Assembly: GCF_000787575.1 (NCBI RefSeq)
Contig: NW_012236531.1
Span: forward strand, 1,635,396 to 1,699,395
DNA: 64,000 bases
Source: Acytostelium subglobosum LB1
Taxonomy: Eukaryota > Evosea > Eumycetozoa > Acytosteliales > Acytosteliaceae
Direction: 5' to 3'
How positions within the stretch are numbered: position 1 is the first letter of the stretch; each line of letters starts with the position of its first letter. Below, in pieces: positions 11,030 to 21,568 of the stretch. Under the pieces are notes generated by a model, which was not told where the DNA came from, searched no databases, and saw only the letters and a list, made by a program, of their open reading frames with translations. Both the position numbers and the translations under genes were made by a program.

Positions 11030-14000
11030 TTATCTTGGTGATTGTCTTGGAGAGTATCTGCCAACTGTTTGCTCCTCGAGAGTGTAGACAAGCTTGCCAA
11101 TCCTTTCAATCCTGGGAATGAGACTCAATAGTTGGTCACGAGTCTTGCACTGCTTGACATGATCCAAAAGCTCTGCAAGTTTGTTGTTGATCAACTCAGA
11201 GTCACGCTTCATCAACATTGCCTTGTTGCTGTTGTTGCTGTTGCTGTTGTTGTTGCCAATGCCATCATAGTTTTGTAACTCCTTGCATACCATTGATAAT
11301 GTTTGCTCTTCCAATGGTGTACAGGTGCCTGGTGACTTGATCATGGCCGAGGTCTTGGCACCAAGTGTTGCACTAAAGTAGATGAGCGTGAGATGTAGTG
11401 CCTCCGTGGTGTTGGCCAACGATTCCTTTAGCTTGCCAGTTGTTAGTTCTCTGATCTGTTCAGCCGCATCTGACAATAGCTCGTTGATGTCGTTGGATTG
11501 GGAGAATGAGGCAATGTCCATGAACTCGAGGAACTTGCTCATCTCCTTCTCGATCGACAATGTCAAAGAGTAGAGCTCTTGGAACACTGGTGAGTACGAC
11601 GTGAGAAGGGTAGGCGACAGGCAATGCTGTTGAAGGCTACTGAATAGTTGTATCTGTGCCTTGATCGTGAGCGATGGCTTGGTGTCGTTCGAATGAGCAT
11701 GTCCTCCGCTACCCATGAAGCTGGCGGCTCCCTTTTGCCATTCGTTGAACGACAGGTTCTTGGTAATCTGCTTCAAGACCTCAATGACACTGGACACGTA
11801 GTGAATGTCCAAAGTGTCCTGCATGCTCGTCACCACACTGTTGAGCACGCCAACTATACGATTGGATGACTCGAGTGCGTTGGACTTTAGCGAGTTGATC
11901 AGTGTGGATGCAGTCGAGTCCTTCTTGGCACCGATGGGTGTCATCTTGTTGCCGTGTGTCAATGATCGCGACTTGCGACGCAGGATCTTCTCACGTTCGC
12001 TTAGCTTTCGCTCCTCGAGCTCGCGCTCGGCCTCGTCTTCAAAGTCGATCAGCTTGGTCTTGTTGGTGATGGGCGTCCAGCTCTCGCCACGGTACAGGCA
12101 CAGGTAGGAGGGCTTCTCCATCGTGTCAAGCAGGTCGTTGCGCTTGGCCATCGTCAGGAATTGGAACAGGTACTTGAGCATCTCGGAGCGACTCTTGCCA
12201 AAGTCGGTGGCGTACTGCGAGAACAGGCGCGGCAGACTGATCTCCTTCTTCTTGGTGCAGATGTCGATCTTGCTGCTGCAAAACTCCTCGCCACACTTGT
12301 GCAGGTCTTCTAGCAGTCGCTCGTTGCTTAGAATGCGCAGACAGGGTAGCGCAACATTGACCGCGCACAGGGCAAAGTGGTATCGAGGGTCCAGTGGCAG
12401 GATGAACTGGCGACGCACGTCGCCGCCTCTGATCTGGCGGGTGCGAGTGATGCTGTTCTTGGGATTGCCGCGCAGGATGCCGTGCTGGATGTCGCACAGC
12501 GAGAACAAGTTACCACCAATGTTGTACTTGTGGATCGAGTAGGCCTTGCGACGCACCTCAGTGTTGGGTGGGCCCAGCACAAAGTGCAGATGCAACGTGA
12601 GCACATTGAACACATTGATGAAGAATGCCGCCAAGTAGTCTGGTTGCATTGAATCGAATGTGATTGATTGGAGCTCGGCAACATCACGTGCAAACGCTGC
12701 AAACTCTGGTGATTGTTGAACCTGTGCCCAGTTGAGTGGCTGGATGTTCAGCTGCTGATCAGGAAGTCTATTATTCTTACAAATGTTGACAATGTTTCGC
12801 AAGAGTTGAATGGCCACAACATGTGCAGGTCGTGGTTCATCCCTCCATTCACTGTCTGTGTTGAGGATCTGTTGGTGAGGGCGGGGTTGATTGGTAGGTT
12901 GGTAAGTTTGTGATTGATCTCGCGTGTCCAATGTTCAGATACATACTACTTCTTCCTCTTTGTTGCCATTGGGGATATTAGAAATTACATTGAGTGTTGG
13001 TGTTATTACAGTCTGCTTGGCGAGTCGCAGGTTCTTGGACAGGGTGGTCTGCCACTTGATGGGCGGCTCCTTGATCTCAGAGTTGGACCTCGACTTTTTC
13101 AACTCGACGCGTGCCGAACCGTTGGAGCCAGCCGAGTTTGAGCGATACTTTGAGAGCAGCGCCAGCTGATTGACAGTGAGCACTGAGCGCTTGGACGCAT
13201 CAATCGCGCTCTGTAGTCTGTCTGCCGAGTACAATCCCTGGCAGCCATTCTCTGCAAGGGTCTGTAGCACTCGAGCTTGGTTTCGATCGAGGAACAACTG
13301 CATGTATACGATGGCCTCTTGTAGAGACTCCTCCGACACCATCATACCATCGATGGTCTGGTCCTCGGTGGGCCTCGACGCAAGCTGCAAGAAGAACTCC
13401 TCCAGAATATGTGCGTTAGACACGATGAAATCGTTGACTGGCTCCATGTATGGCTGGTTGAAGGTGACCAGATTGGACAGGTTCTGGAGACACTTGGCCA
13501 CGTGCACCAAGGCGCGACGCTCCGTGATGCCCACCCGACCTGGTGAGATGATGTTGGCGTTCTCTGGTGACACGCACGCCGGACAGAAGAGACGCAAGAA
13601 GATGAAGCCGCCAATGGCCGAGCGCCAGTGGTTGGGGAACTTGCGACTGACGATCTTCTTGAAGTAGTAGCATATCTCCACGATGGACTTGGGGCACTGG
13701 TCGATCGACTGTACGATGCGATCAAAGAACTTTTGTGCAAAGATCTTTAGATTCTGGATGTTGGATGTGACGTCCTCGTCGGGCTGCAGGCGCTGGGGGT
13801 CCACCTCGAACGAGAGTTGTGAGCCGCAAAGCTCCACGACCAGCGGTGTCAGTGTCTGTGCGAGGTAGTGCTGGCCAGTCTTGTGGCCGTATGCCACCAC
13901 CATCTTCATGGCGACACTGTTGGAGCGGAACAGTGTATTGGGGTCGTGGCAGCTGTCCACCTCCTTCTTGAGGAAGTACTTGAGCAGGTGCAGCAGCTTG

Positions 14001-15148
14001 TGATGCGAGTGGAAGATGTCCACAAGAGACTTGGCCATCATCTGTGCCGCGGTGATGTCTACGATCGAGCAGCAAGCATTGACCAGCTGCAGCTTGGATG
14101 TCACCACCATGTCGAGCAGCTCGCGGTGCAGTGACTTCATGCGCACGAGTGCTGGAACGTTGGAGTTTTCGTATGAGATCTTGAGCTGTACCTCGGGCTC
14201 GTTAGACGTGAACGTCAGCTCGCTCTCGCTGTGTCCATAATGATATTGATGTTGTAGCTGCTGCTGAAGGTCCAGGGGTTGTCCATTCTCGTACATGTTG
14301 AGCTTGTACCATCGGAGACTCGACTCGATCCTCGTCTCCTCCAGCTCGGTGGCCAGTGCCGGCGAGGACATTGAAGTGGATTGATTGATTGGCACCATCG
14401 ACGGTGAGCCATGACGAGGTGATCGCTCAGTTTTGGGCGAGCCTGACAGTGAGTATGGTGGTACATTGAATTGAGGCGAGCCAGAATGGCCATGGCCATT
14501 TGGAGATGCTGCTGTGGACGAGGGTGAGCCACCAGGTCTCTTTATGATTGTGATGCCGCCAGTGACGCCAGAGTGCGCCGGGGACACTGTGCCGACGTAC
14601 ATTGGCATCGATCCCGACGAGGATAATGATGGACTCGATGATGGTGATCCAGCGTTAAATGATTGATGTGATGCACGACGTGGCAGCATCTGAGCCACAT
14701 TATAAGGCAGCGTTGAATATTGTAATTGTACATTAGTCTTTGCAATAACCGGTGCACTTTGTCCACCAAGTTTGGGTGATGATGTTGAGGGAGTTGAGGA
14801 CGAGGAGGCGGCTGCATCAACCTCCTTGTGTGATTTCTTTTTGAAGGACATCTCAAAGTGAGTGAACTGTTGTGGCAATTGGAATACAAAGGAGTTCTTT
14901 TGAAGGCCTGTGTCTGACTTTGGTCGACGGAGTATCAAGTCGATTGGATGATAGTCTGTGCCCTCGACATTGATCACGCATACCAATGCGCCATCCGAAG
15001 TACCATTGAGCGCTTTACAATTACGCACATTGTTTATCTTTATACATAATAATGGAGGTGATGACGATAATAAGTTATTGCTATTGTTATTGTTCATGTT
15101 TAGAGCATTACTGCTTGTTGCTGTTGTTGGTTGGTCGATCCTATCCAT
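11030..15148 (-). CDS. C2-like/RasGAP/DUF547 protein, 2 exons
   Basis: Exons 15148-12947 and 12868-11030 join in phase 0 across a 78-base intron (GTATGT..CAACAG), giving 1346 residues. Residues ~33-105 resemble a C2 domain, followed by a Ser/Pro-rich linker. Residues ~340-590 are a RasGAP domain with TLFRSNSVA (Arg408 as the likely arginine finger) and FIFLRLFCPACVSP, the FLR motif. A basic/Ser stretch follows. After the intron, residues ~790-940 are a DUF547 domain (AAFFINVFNVLTLHLHF, then LDPRYHFALCAVN). The tail is helical with an Asn/Ser tract. The protein should stimulate GTP hydrolysis by Ras at membranes. Read separately, the two exons look like two genes; the matching splice phase supports one. 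Related Dictyostelium proteins may share this layout, which I recall only loosely. Confidence 0.88.
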
Positions 15149-15603
15149 TTTGTTCTTTCATGAGAGACGATTGATTAATCGTTCGTTCGTTTAAATAAAT
15201 AAATAGTATAATAAATAAATATATATATATTAATGTATAAGTCAATAAATAATAATATTGTACATGTATGTATTTGTTTGGTGGGTTCCGAGTTCAGAGT
15301 GAGTGACAATGAGTGAGATGAATGGATTGAATGAATGAATGAGTGAAAGTTGGTTGGATGGATGGTCAGCCACCTTGTTGTTGGTTGTTGTTGAGTTCAT
15401 TCAAGTGAAGTGGATATTTAAGATTTTTTAGTTAAACGGAACAACACACTGTTGTGGTGGTTTCACCTCGAGGATAGGGGGAGGGTCACATTCACACACG
15501 AGGCTCGAAGGGTCAACTGTTGACTGCCGATTTGCGCCTAATCATACAAACAATCGGCTTATTATGTTTATTGTAAATGAATGGCATTGAATAGGAAAGG
15601 ATG
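15149..15603. other. Divergent promoter region
   Basis: Between the RasGAP gene (-) and the bromodomain gene (+). It carries TATA-like AT runs at 15200-15235, GAAT/GAGT repeats near 15300-15360 and a G/C-richer patch at 15465-15540. The untranslated first exon of the bromodomain gene ends at 15603. Confidence 0.5.
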
Positions 15604-15800
15604 GTAAGTTTGTCGGGTACATCATCAACATCAATACCTAGAAGTATTGTATTATTGGTTGAATTGAATGGTGGATTGGATGGCCCAATAACCTCATCCT
15701 ATCTTATCATTCATTATTCATTCATTGCTTGTATGTGTATGTGTATATGTTTGATTGAACATCATTCCTTCAATTCACATTCAATTTGACTGACTTGCAG
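15604..15800 (+). other. Intron in the 5' untranslated region of the bromodomain gene
   Basis: The GTAAGT donor at 15604 follows GGATG, and the acceptor GACTTGCAG ends at 15800. Splicing joins the ATG at 15601 to a 10-codon upstream reading frame that ends in TAA, overlapping the main ATG (TAATGG). Confidence 0.6.
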
Positions 15801-15829
15801 TGCATTAAGACAATTGAGAAAATGAGATA

Positions 15830-17575
15830 ATGGAGGATGAAACAAATAACAAAAACAATAATATAATCATCGATATGACAACACCAAGTATGGATGATGA
15901 TGATGATGGTGATAGAGTTGAAGAGGAACAGGAGGCAACAGACCAGATTGATGCCGATGATGTTGATAACACTCCAACCACAACTACAACTACAACTACA
16001 ACTACCTCGGTAGAAGAACCAATGTTGATAGATGATGACAGTGATGTTACCAACACAACTACAACATCAACAACAACTACAACTTCAACATCAACAACAG
16101 AGACAACATCAACAGTAGTGGAAGGTGATGATAATGATGATGATGATGAACTCACAGATAATGGGATAATAGTTGACTTTACAACACAATGTATTGTTAA
16201 TATATTATTACTTCATATTGTATCTAGATATACTGATAATAGTAATGATCAACAATGTCAATGGGACAATGTACATAAAGAGTTCATCGATCAACTTCAA
16301 CGATTCCAAGACATCTCACATCAATACATATCAGATACACAATCACAACGTATCAAACAATACATCACAAATGGCAAGGTATACTATCATTCATTCATTC
16401 ATTCATTCATTCATTCATTCAATCAATCAATGGATACTAACTCATTCAAACATTGATTAGCAATGTCACTCATACTATGATAGGATGCAGGCATTGTTGG
16501 CAAAAGAGACGGATAATGGCAACAGTATAGAGAGTGTAATACGCTCACGTCTAACAGATGAACTAAAGAAGAACATTGTTACATTAAACCAAGATATAAA
16601 GTATGTGTCACACCAACATGGATGTTGGCAACACACTGCCGGCCGGCCGACGACTGACCCATCCACCACCATCATCATAGTCAACTTCAGAACGATATAA
16701 AGACACTTAGAGAGTCTAATGACGATACACCATCGACACCATTCAGTGGAACACATGCAAGTGAGTCAGAGGACCATCTGCCTTCACCATCGATTATAAA
16801 GACACCAATGACTCCATTGGTAAAGAGTGAACCACAGTCGATACCAAGCACACCAGTGTCCTCGGTGGAGGACGAGGAAGCGCGTCGCGAGGAGGACATC
16901 AAACGCTTCCGCAAGACGATAATGGTGTCGCTGGCCAAGGCCTTAAAGTCGATCAACTCACATCGCTACGCGCCAATCTTTGACCATCCAATCACACGCG
17001 ATGAAGCACCTGACTATGACCGTGTGATCAAACATCGCATGGACTTGGCGACGCTCAAGAAGTACCTGGACGAGGGTCGCTATCAGAACTGTGGCGAGTT
17101 CAACAACGACCTGATGCTCATCTTTAACAATGCATGCGAGTACAACGAGGTCAACTCTGAGATTTACAACTGCGCCGTGTCCATGCGCAAGTACGCTGAG
17201 CGTGAGATGGAGATAGTGTTCACCGAGGAGATGGTCTCCAACCCGGTGGCATCACTACGAGGCAGTCGCTCGTCTGTGGCGCCCTCACCAATCATTCGTG
17301 GACGCAAGACACGTGCTGGATCCACACCCATGCGATCAGATCCCACGACACCAGTGAACGAGTCCGAGGAGGAGGTGGTCAATGAAGAGTCGCCCTCGCC
17401 TCAAACACCATCACAGGCCACGGCCAAGCCCAAGGGACGTGGTCGTGGTCGCGTGGCCAAGCAGCCAGCCACGCCTCAGGAGGTGGTCGTGGCGGCGCCC
17501 AATAAGAAGATAATCAAACGACAAAAGACTAGTCGAGTGGACGAGCGATCAACTGCATCGTCTGACGAAAGCTAA
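15830..17575 (+). CDS. BRD8-like bromodomain protein, 3 exons
   Basis: Exons 15830-16378, 16461-16600 and 16681-17575 give 527 residues. The N-terminus is acidic and Thr-rich. Exons 1-2 encode helical segments (a likely coiled coil around LLAKETDNGNSIESVIRSRL). The bromodomain spans about residues 270-370: YAPIFDHPITRDEAPDYDRV, then RMDLATLKKYL, then NNACEYNE with the acetyl-lysine-binding Asn. It resembles BRD8, a subunit of the NuA4/TIP60 acetyltransferase, more than BET proteins. The C-terminus is Ser/Pro-rich with a GRGRGR AT-hook-like patch and basic clusters that suit nuclear import. It converges on purF with only 45 bases between stop codons. The acceptors at 16460 and 16680 were chosen over nearby AGs because only they keep the frame. 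Confidence 0.88.
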
Positions 17576-17620
17576 TAATGCGCGAGCATGTATGGGTATG
17601 ATTATAAACAACAACAACCT

Positions 17621-19401
17621 TTAGAAGTCCACCTTTATTGGGTACTCTCCAGTGAAACAGGCGCTGCAGTATCCGTTGTCCTTGGCTTTGATGCTGCCAT
17701 TGAGCTTGCCGCCGCAGGTCGCTGGCTGCTGTGTTGGTTGTGTGTCGCTGTGCTGGGGCGCTGGGGCGGGCACCTGCTGCGTCTGCAGCTGCTGCTCGGG
17801 GGCGGCCTCGATCTGGATTGGGGTGTGCTGGCGGTCCTTCTTGCCGTAGGTGACGGCGGACACCATGCCATCGTAGCTCAGGTACTCCAAGGACTCGGCG
17901 CCAATGTAGTCGCACACCTCTTTCAGTGTCTTGTTGTATCCAATCAACTGCTCGTATGTGGCCATGTCGATGCCCATGTAGCATGGATGCAGAACTGGTG
18001 GCGATGAGATTCTAACATGAATCTCAACTGCTCCAGCACTTCTGATCAACTTGATCAATGCCCTGTTTGTGATTGATTGATTGATTGAGTTAGTGGATGA
18101 ATGGTCAACTTGTCATTCGTGATCATCTGTCAAACAACATACTTGATTGTGTTTCCACGGACAATGGAGTCGTCGATGAGGATGACACGCTTGCCCTTGA
18201 TGTTCTCGGTGAGAGGGTTGAACTTGAGCTTGATGCCCTGCTGACGGAGGTGGTCGGTGGGCTGAATGAATGTTCTGTGGATATAACGGTTCTTGGTGAG
18301 ACCCTCAGTGTAGGGCAGACCAGTCTGCTTGGCGTAGCCGATGGCGGCGGGCAGCGATGAGTCGGGCACACCGATGACGATTGTCTCGAGATCCTTGACG
18401 GAGCAGGCGGGGGGTGGGGCCTCGCGAGCCAGCTGCTCGCCCATGCGTTGACGAACGCTGTGGATGAGCTGGTCCTCGAGCAGAGTGTCGGGACGGGCAA
18501 AGTAGACGTATTCAAAGATGCAGTGTGCGGGGATCTCGGTGGGCTGGCGGCCCATGAACGAGTCGATTCCGTTGTCGTCGATCTTGATGATCTCACCGGG
18601 ACGCACCTCACGGATGTAGCGGCCACCAATGGTGTTGATGGCGCACGACTCTGAAGCGAGGACGTAGCGAGGGATGGTCTTTGTGGGGTCGTCCTTGGAT
18701 GGCACGTCGATGGCGCCAATGCACAGTGGCCTCAGGCCTCTAAAGTCGCGCACACCGTATAGTGCGTTGGGTGTCATCAGACACAACGAGTAGGCACCCT
18801 CTGACTTGCTCATAAAGTGGCTGATCCTGCCCTCCCAGTTGGGCTTGTTGGGCTCGAATGGCAGGGGGGAGGAGTTGCCGTCGGTGGGCGGGTTGGCAGC
18901 CAGCAGCTGTGTGATAATCTCGACGTCCGAGTCCTTGAAGAAGCCGACGCCGGCCTGGAGCAGCTCCTTGCGCAGCGACTGCGCCGTGGTCAAGTTGCCG
19001 TTCTGTACGATGCCGACCTGTCCGTGCAGCGTCTGCACAATGACGGGCTGGGCGTTGATGATGGTGGACTTGCCCGCGGTTGAGTAACGTGTGTGACCGA
19101 CGGCCATGCGGCCCTTCAATGGCTTCAGGTTGGCCTCTGTGAACACCTGGTTGACGAGGCCCATGCCAGTCTCGACGTGCACGGAATAGTGCTGATCGTA
19201 GGTGGCTATGCCACAGCTCTCCTGGCCACGATGCTGCAGGGCGACCAAAGCAAAGAATGTTATACGTGATACGTCCAACTCTGGTGCGTACACACCAAAC
19301 ACTCCACACTTCTCCTTTGGCTCGTCAGACTCCTCGTCGTCAAAGCATTGTTCGTCCGATTCATTATTATTGAACAAGTATTCCAATTCGTCCTTTGCCA
19401 T
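17621..19401 (-). CDS. purF: Amidophosphoribosyltransferase, 2 exons
   Basis: Catalyses the first committed step of purine synthesis: PRPP plus glutamine to phosphoribosylamine. Exons 19401-18143 and 18062-17621 give 566 residues. A 31-residue acidic leader precedes EKCGVFGVY, where Cys32 is the glutaminase nucleophile, so the leader is probably processed off. [15 protein letters not shown] and SEGAYSL belong to the Ntn glutaminase domain. [13 protein letters not shown] is the PRPP-binding loop. The C-terminus keeps [11 protein letters not shown] but is preceded by a Gln/Pro-rich insertion of about 55 residues, longer than in the animal enzyme as I recall it. The intron (18142-18063) ends in CAAT repeats and CACAAACAG. 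An AATAAA within the last codons may serve as poly(A) signal, which suits the 45-base gap to the convergent bromodomain gene. Confidence 0.96.
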
Positions 19402-21568
19402 TATTATATTATTGTTATTATTATTATTAGTATTATATATATATTATTGAGATATATAGATATAGTGATATATATATATATGTATATATGTGAATGAATG
19501 AATGAATGTATTGAGTGTAAGTGCTTGTGAAGCGAGAAAGGGTCGAGTCGATTTCGCGAATGTGTGTGTTTGGTTTGAGTTGGAGTTGTGTTTGAAAAAT
19601 TTGATGTTTCGTTCGGGTGTCGGGGACTCGCGTGTAAGTTAGTGTCGGTCAGACTGAGTCGGAGGGGGTTTGTTGATGACAAGTCTGCTGAAATATAATA
19701 TGTATCTGTATATATATTTGTATAATTATCTAATTTCAATTGAAATGAATGAATGACTCTCATCAAATGAATGACTCAGTCTCACCTCATTCATACTGAT
19801 CATCATAAAGACGAGTAAAACAGACGTGGTGAACGATGACGAGTCGGAGGGACCTCCCTTCCAAGGCCCAAGTACTTAATTACCCAACCATAATATTGTA
19901 GATCTTTTTTTTTTTTTACTACACCCGATAAAAAACCGACACTTTTGTCGTTTTCCCAATTACCCCAACAAAAACACCACCGGTAATAAACATGGAAGCG
20001 GCATTCAGAGTGCCGACACCCTTTGCTGGATGCCAGCAATGGTGCGACATGTGCAATGTTCTCAGTAACTCACTTACATTAACTTCTTTCATTCATCAAG
20101 TATGCGTTGAAACATAAGTAAATGAAGAATAGGATACAGGTTATCATTGATTGATTGAATGATTGGACTAATTGGATAATTATGGTTGGTTGACATCTCT
20201 TGATTGAGATTATAAGTATATTTAGTGTGGTGTATCATGTGGAAAGAATGAATGAATGAGTAGTTGGACAGACTGTGGACCTACACCAACAAACAAACAA
20301 ACAAACAAAACAGATTGAGATAAAGTCAGGTGATACAAAGAAAAGAATGAATGAAAGGTAGGAAGGATGAGACCTGTGGGTGTTGGAAGTCACTCCAATG
20401 GCAGTGATTTTTTTTTTTTCAAACATTCTTTATGTAGCGGGCACGAACGACTGCCCATCAGTAGTGTGATCCAAGTTGGCTGGGCACAAACACCATTGTG
20501 TGTGAACGAGAGTGGTAGGCGGGAAGTATGTTGTGATTGATGACCTACTCACGTTTTTGGTTTGGTACACTCACATGAATAAATGAATGAATCCGATGAT
20601 GTGCCTACACTTGAACGACTGTTCTCACATAGTTCCAGTTGCTCACATCGATCAGGTATGTAAATAATAATAATAATTATAACAGATACAATACTTCCTT
20701 CATTCATTCATTCTTTCATTCCTCTGTCTCTCTATCTACCTTTGGAAAATATGTTGGTTGGTCATAAATAAGACCACGATCAATCAATCATCATCCATAA
20801 TGTAATGGATAACAATGGTACCATTGACTCGTCGGCTAGTCGTTGTTATGATCATGATGATCACTCCACAAGTCATCAGCGTCGTGTCCACGTCCACACA
20901 CTCTTTCACCATCTCACCATCTCACACTTCCACTTCACACTCGTGCGTGGCGGCGTAAAGTATGAATCTATCTCACACCTTTGGTTGTTGTTGCGCCAAT
21001 GCCAATGCCAACACCATGTCATTCAATCAAACAAACATGTTGTAACATTACATAACATTACACATGTAATGTAATATTGATGGCATGGCATGGGTATTAT
21101 TGTTTGAATGAATGAATAGCTTGTTGTTGTTCTTGTTGTTGCCAGTTGTTGTTGTTAGAATGAATGAATGAATGAAGGAAGGCGCCTTTGATACCCAGGT
21201 GGAGACTAACTCTTATCTCTCTCTCAATCACTCAATCAATCAATCAATCAATCAATATCTATAACATAACAATATTAGTATACTATTACAAAAGACCAAA
21301 GGTAGCTATTTTGGTTGTGCACTACTTTGTCCAGCGACAGTGTCCATTCCCATTCGTGGTGGACACTTAAAAGACAAGCGCCTGAGAGCACCCCGGCAGC
21401 AAGCAGAGTAGACTCTGTCATCACTACGACCCTGTATCACCACCTGGAAGTAGCCAGCAACAACAATAGCAGCAACAGCAGCAGCAAGCAGCAGTAGTAT
21501 CGAGTAGTAGCGAATCAACGCACCTCCGCGCAACCCCATCCCGTCAACATCATCCTTGTAGTCATCAC
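19402..21568. other. 2.2-kb divergent intergenic region
   Basis: Upstream of purF (-) and of the acetylglutamate synthase-like gene (+). It holds many tetranucleotide runs (GAAT, ATTG, CAAT), poly-T at 19904-19917, and a likely GC-richer untranslated leader from about 21370 with CAG/AGC runs up to the ATG. Several open frames here lack codon structure or homology. No RNA gene was found. Confidence 0.5.

Noticed and set aside
12126-12702. Overlapping open frames antisense or shifted within the RasGAP-DUF547 exon
   Set aside because: Shadow frames caused by high G/C third positions in the real exon; no independent support.
20805-21074. 89-codon plus-strand open frame
   Set aside because: His/Ser/Val-rich product of CAC/CAT repeats, with no conserved motif.
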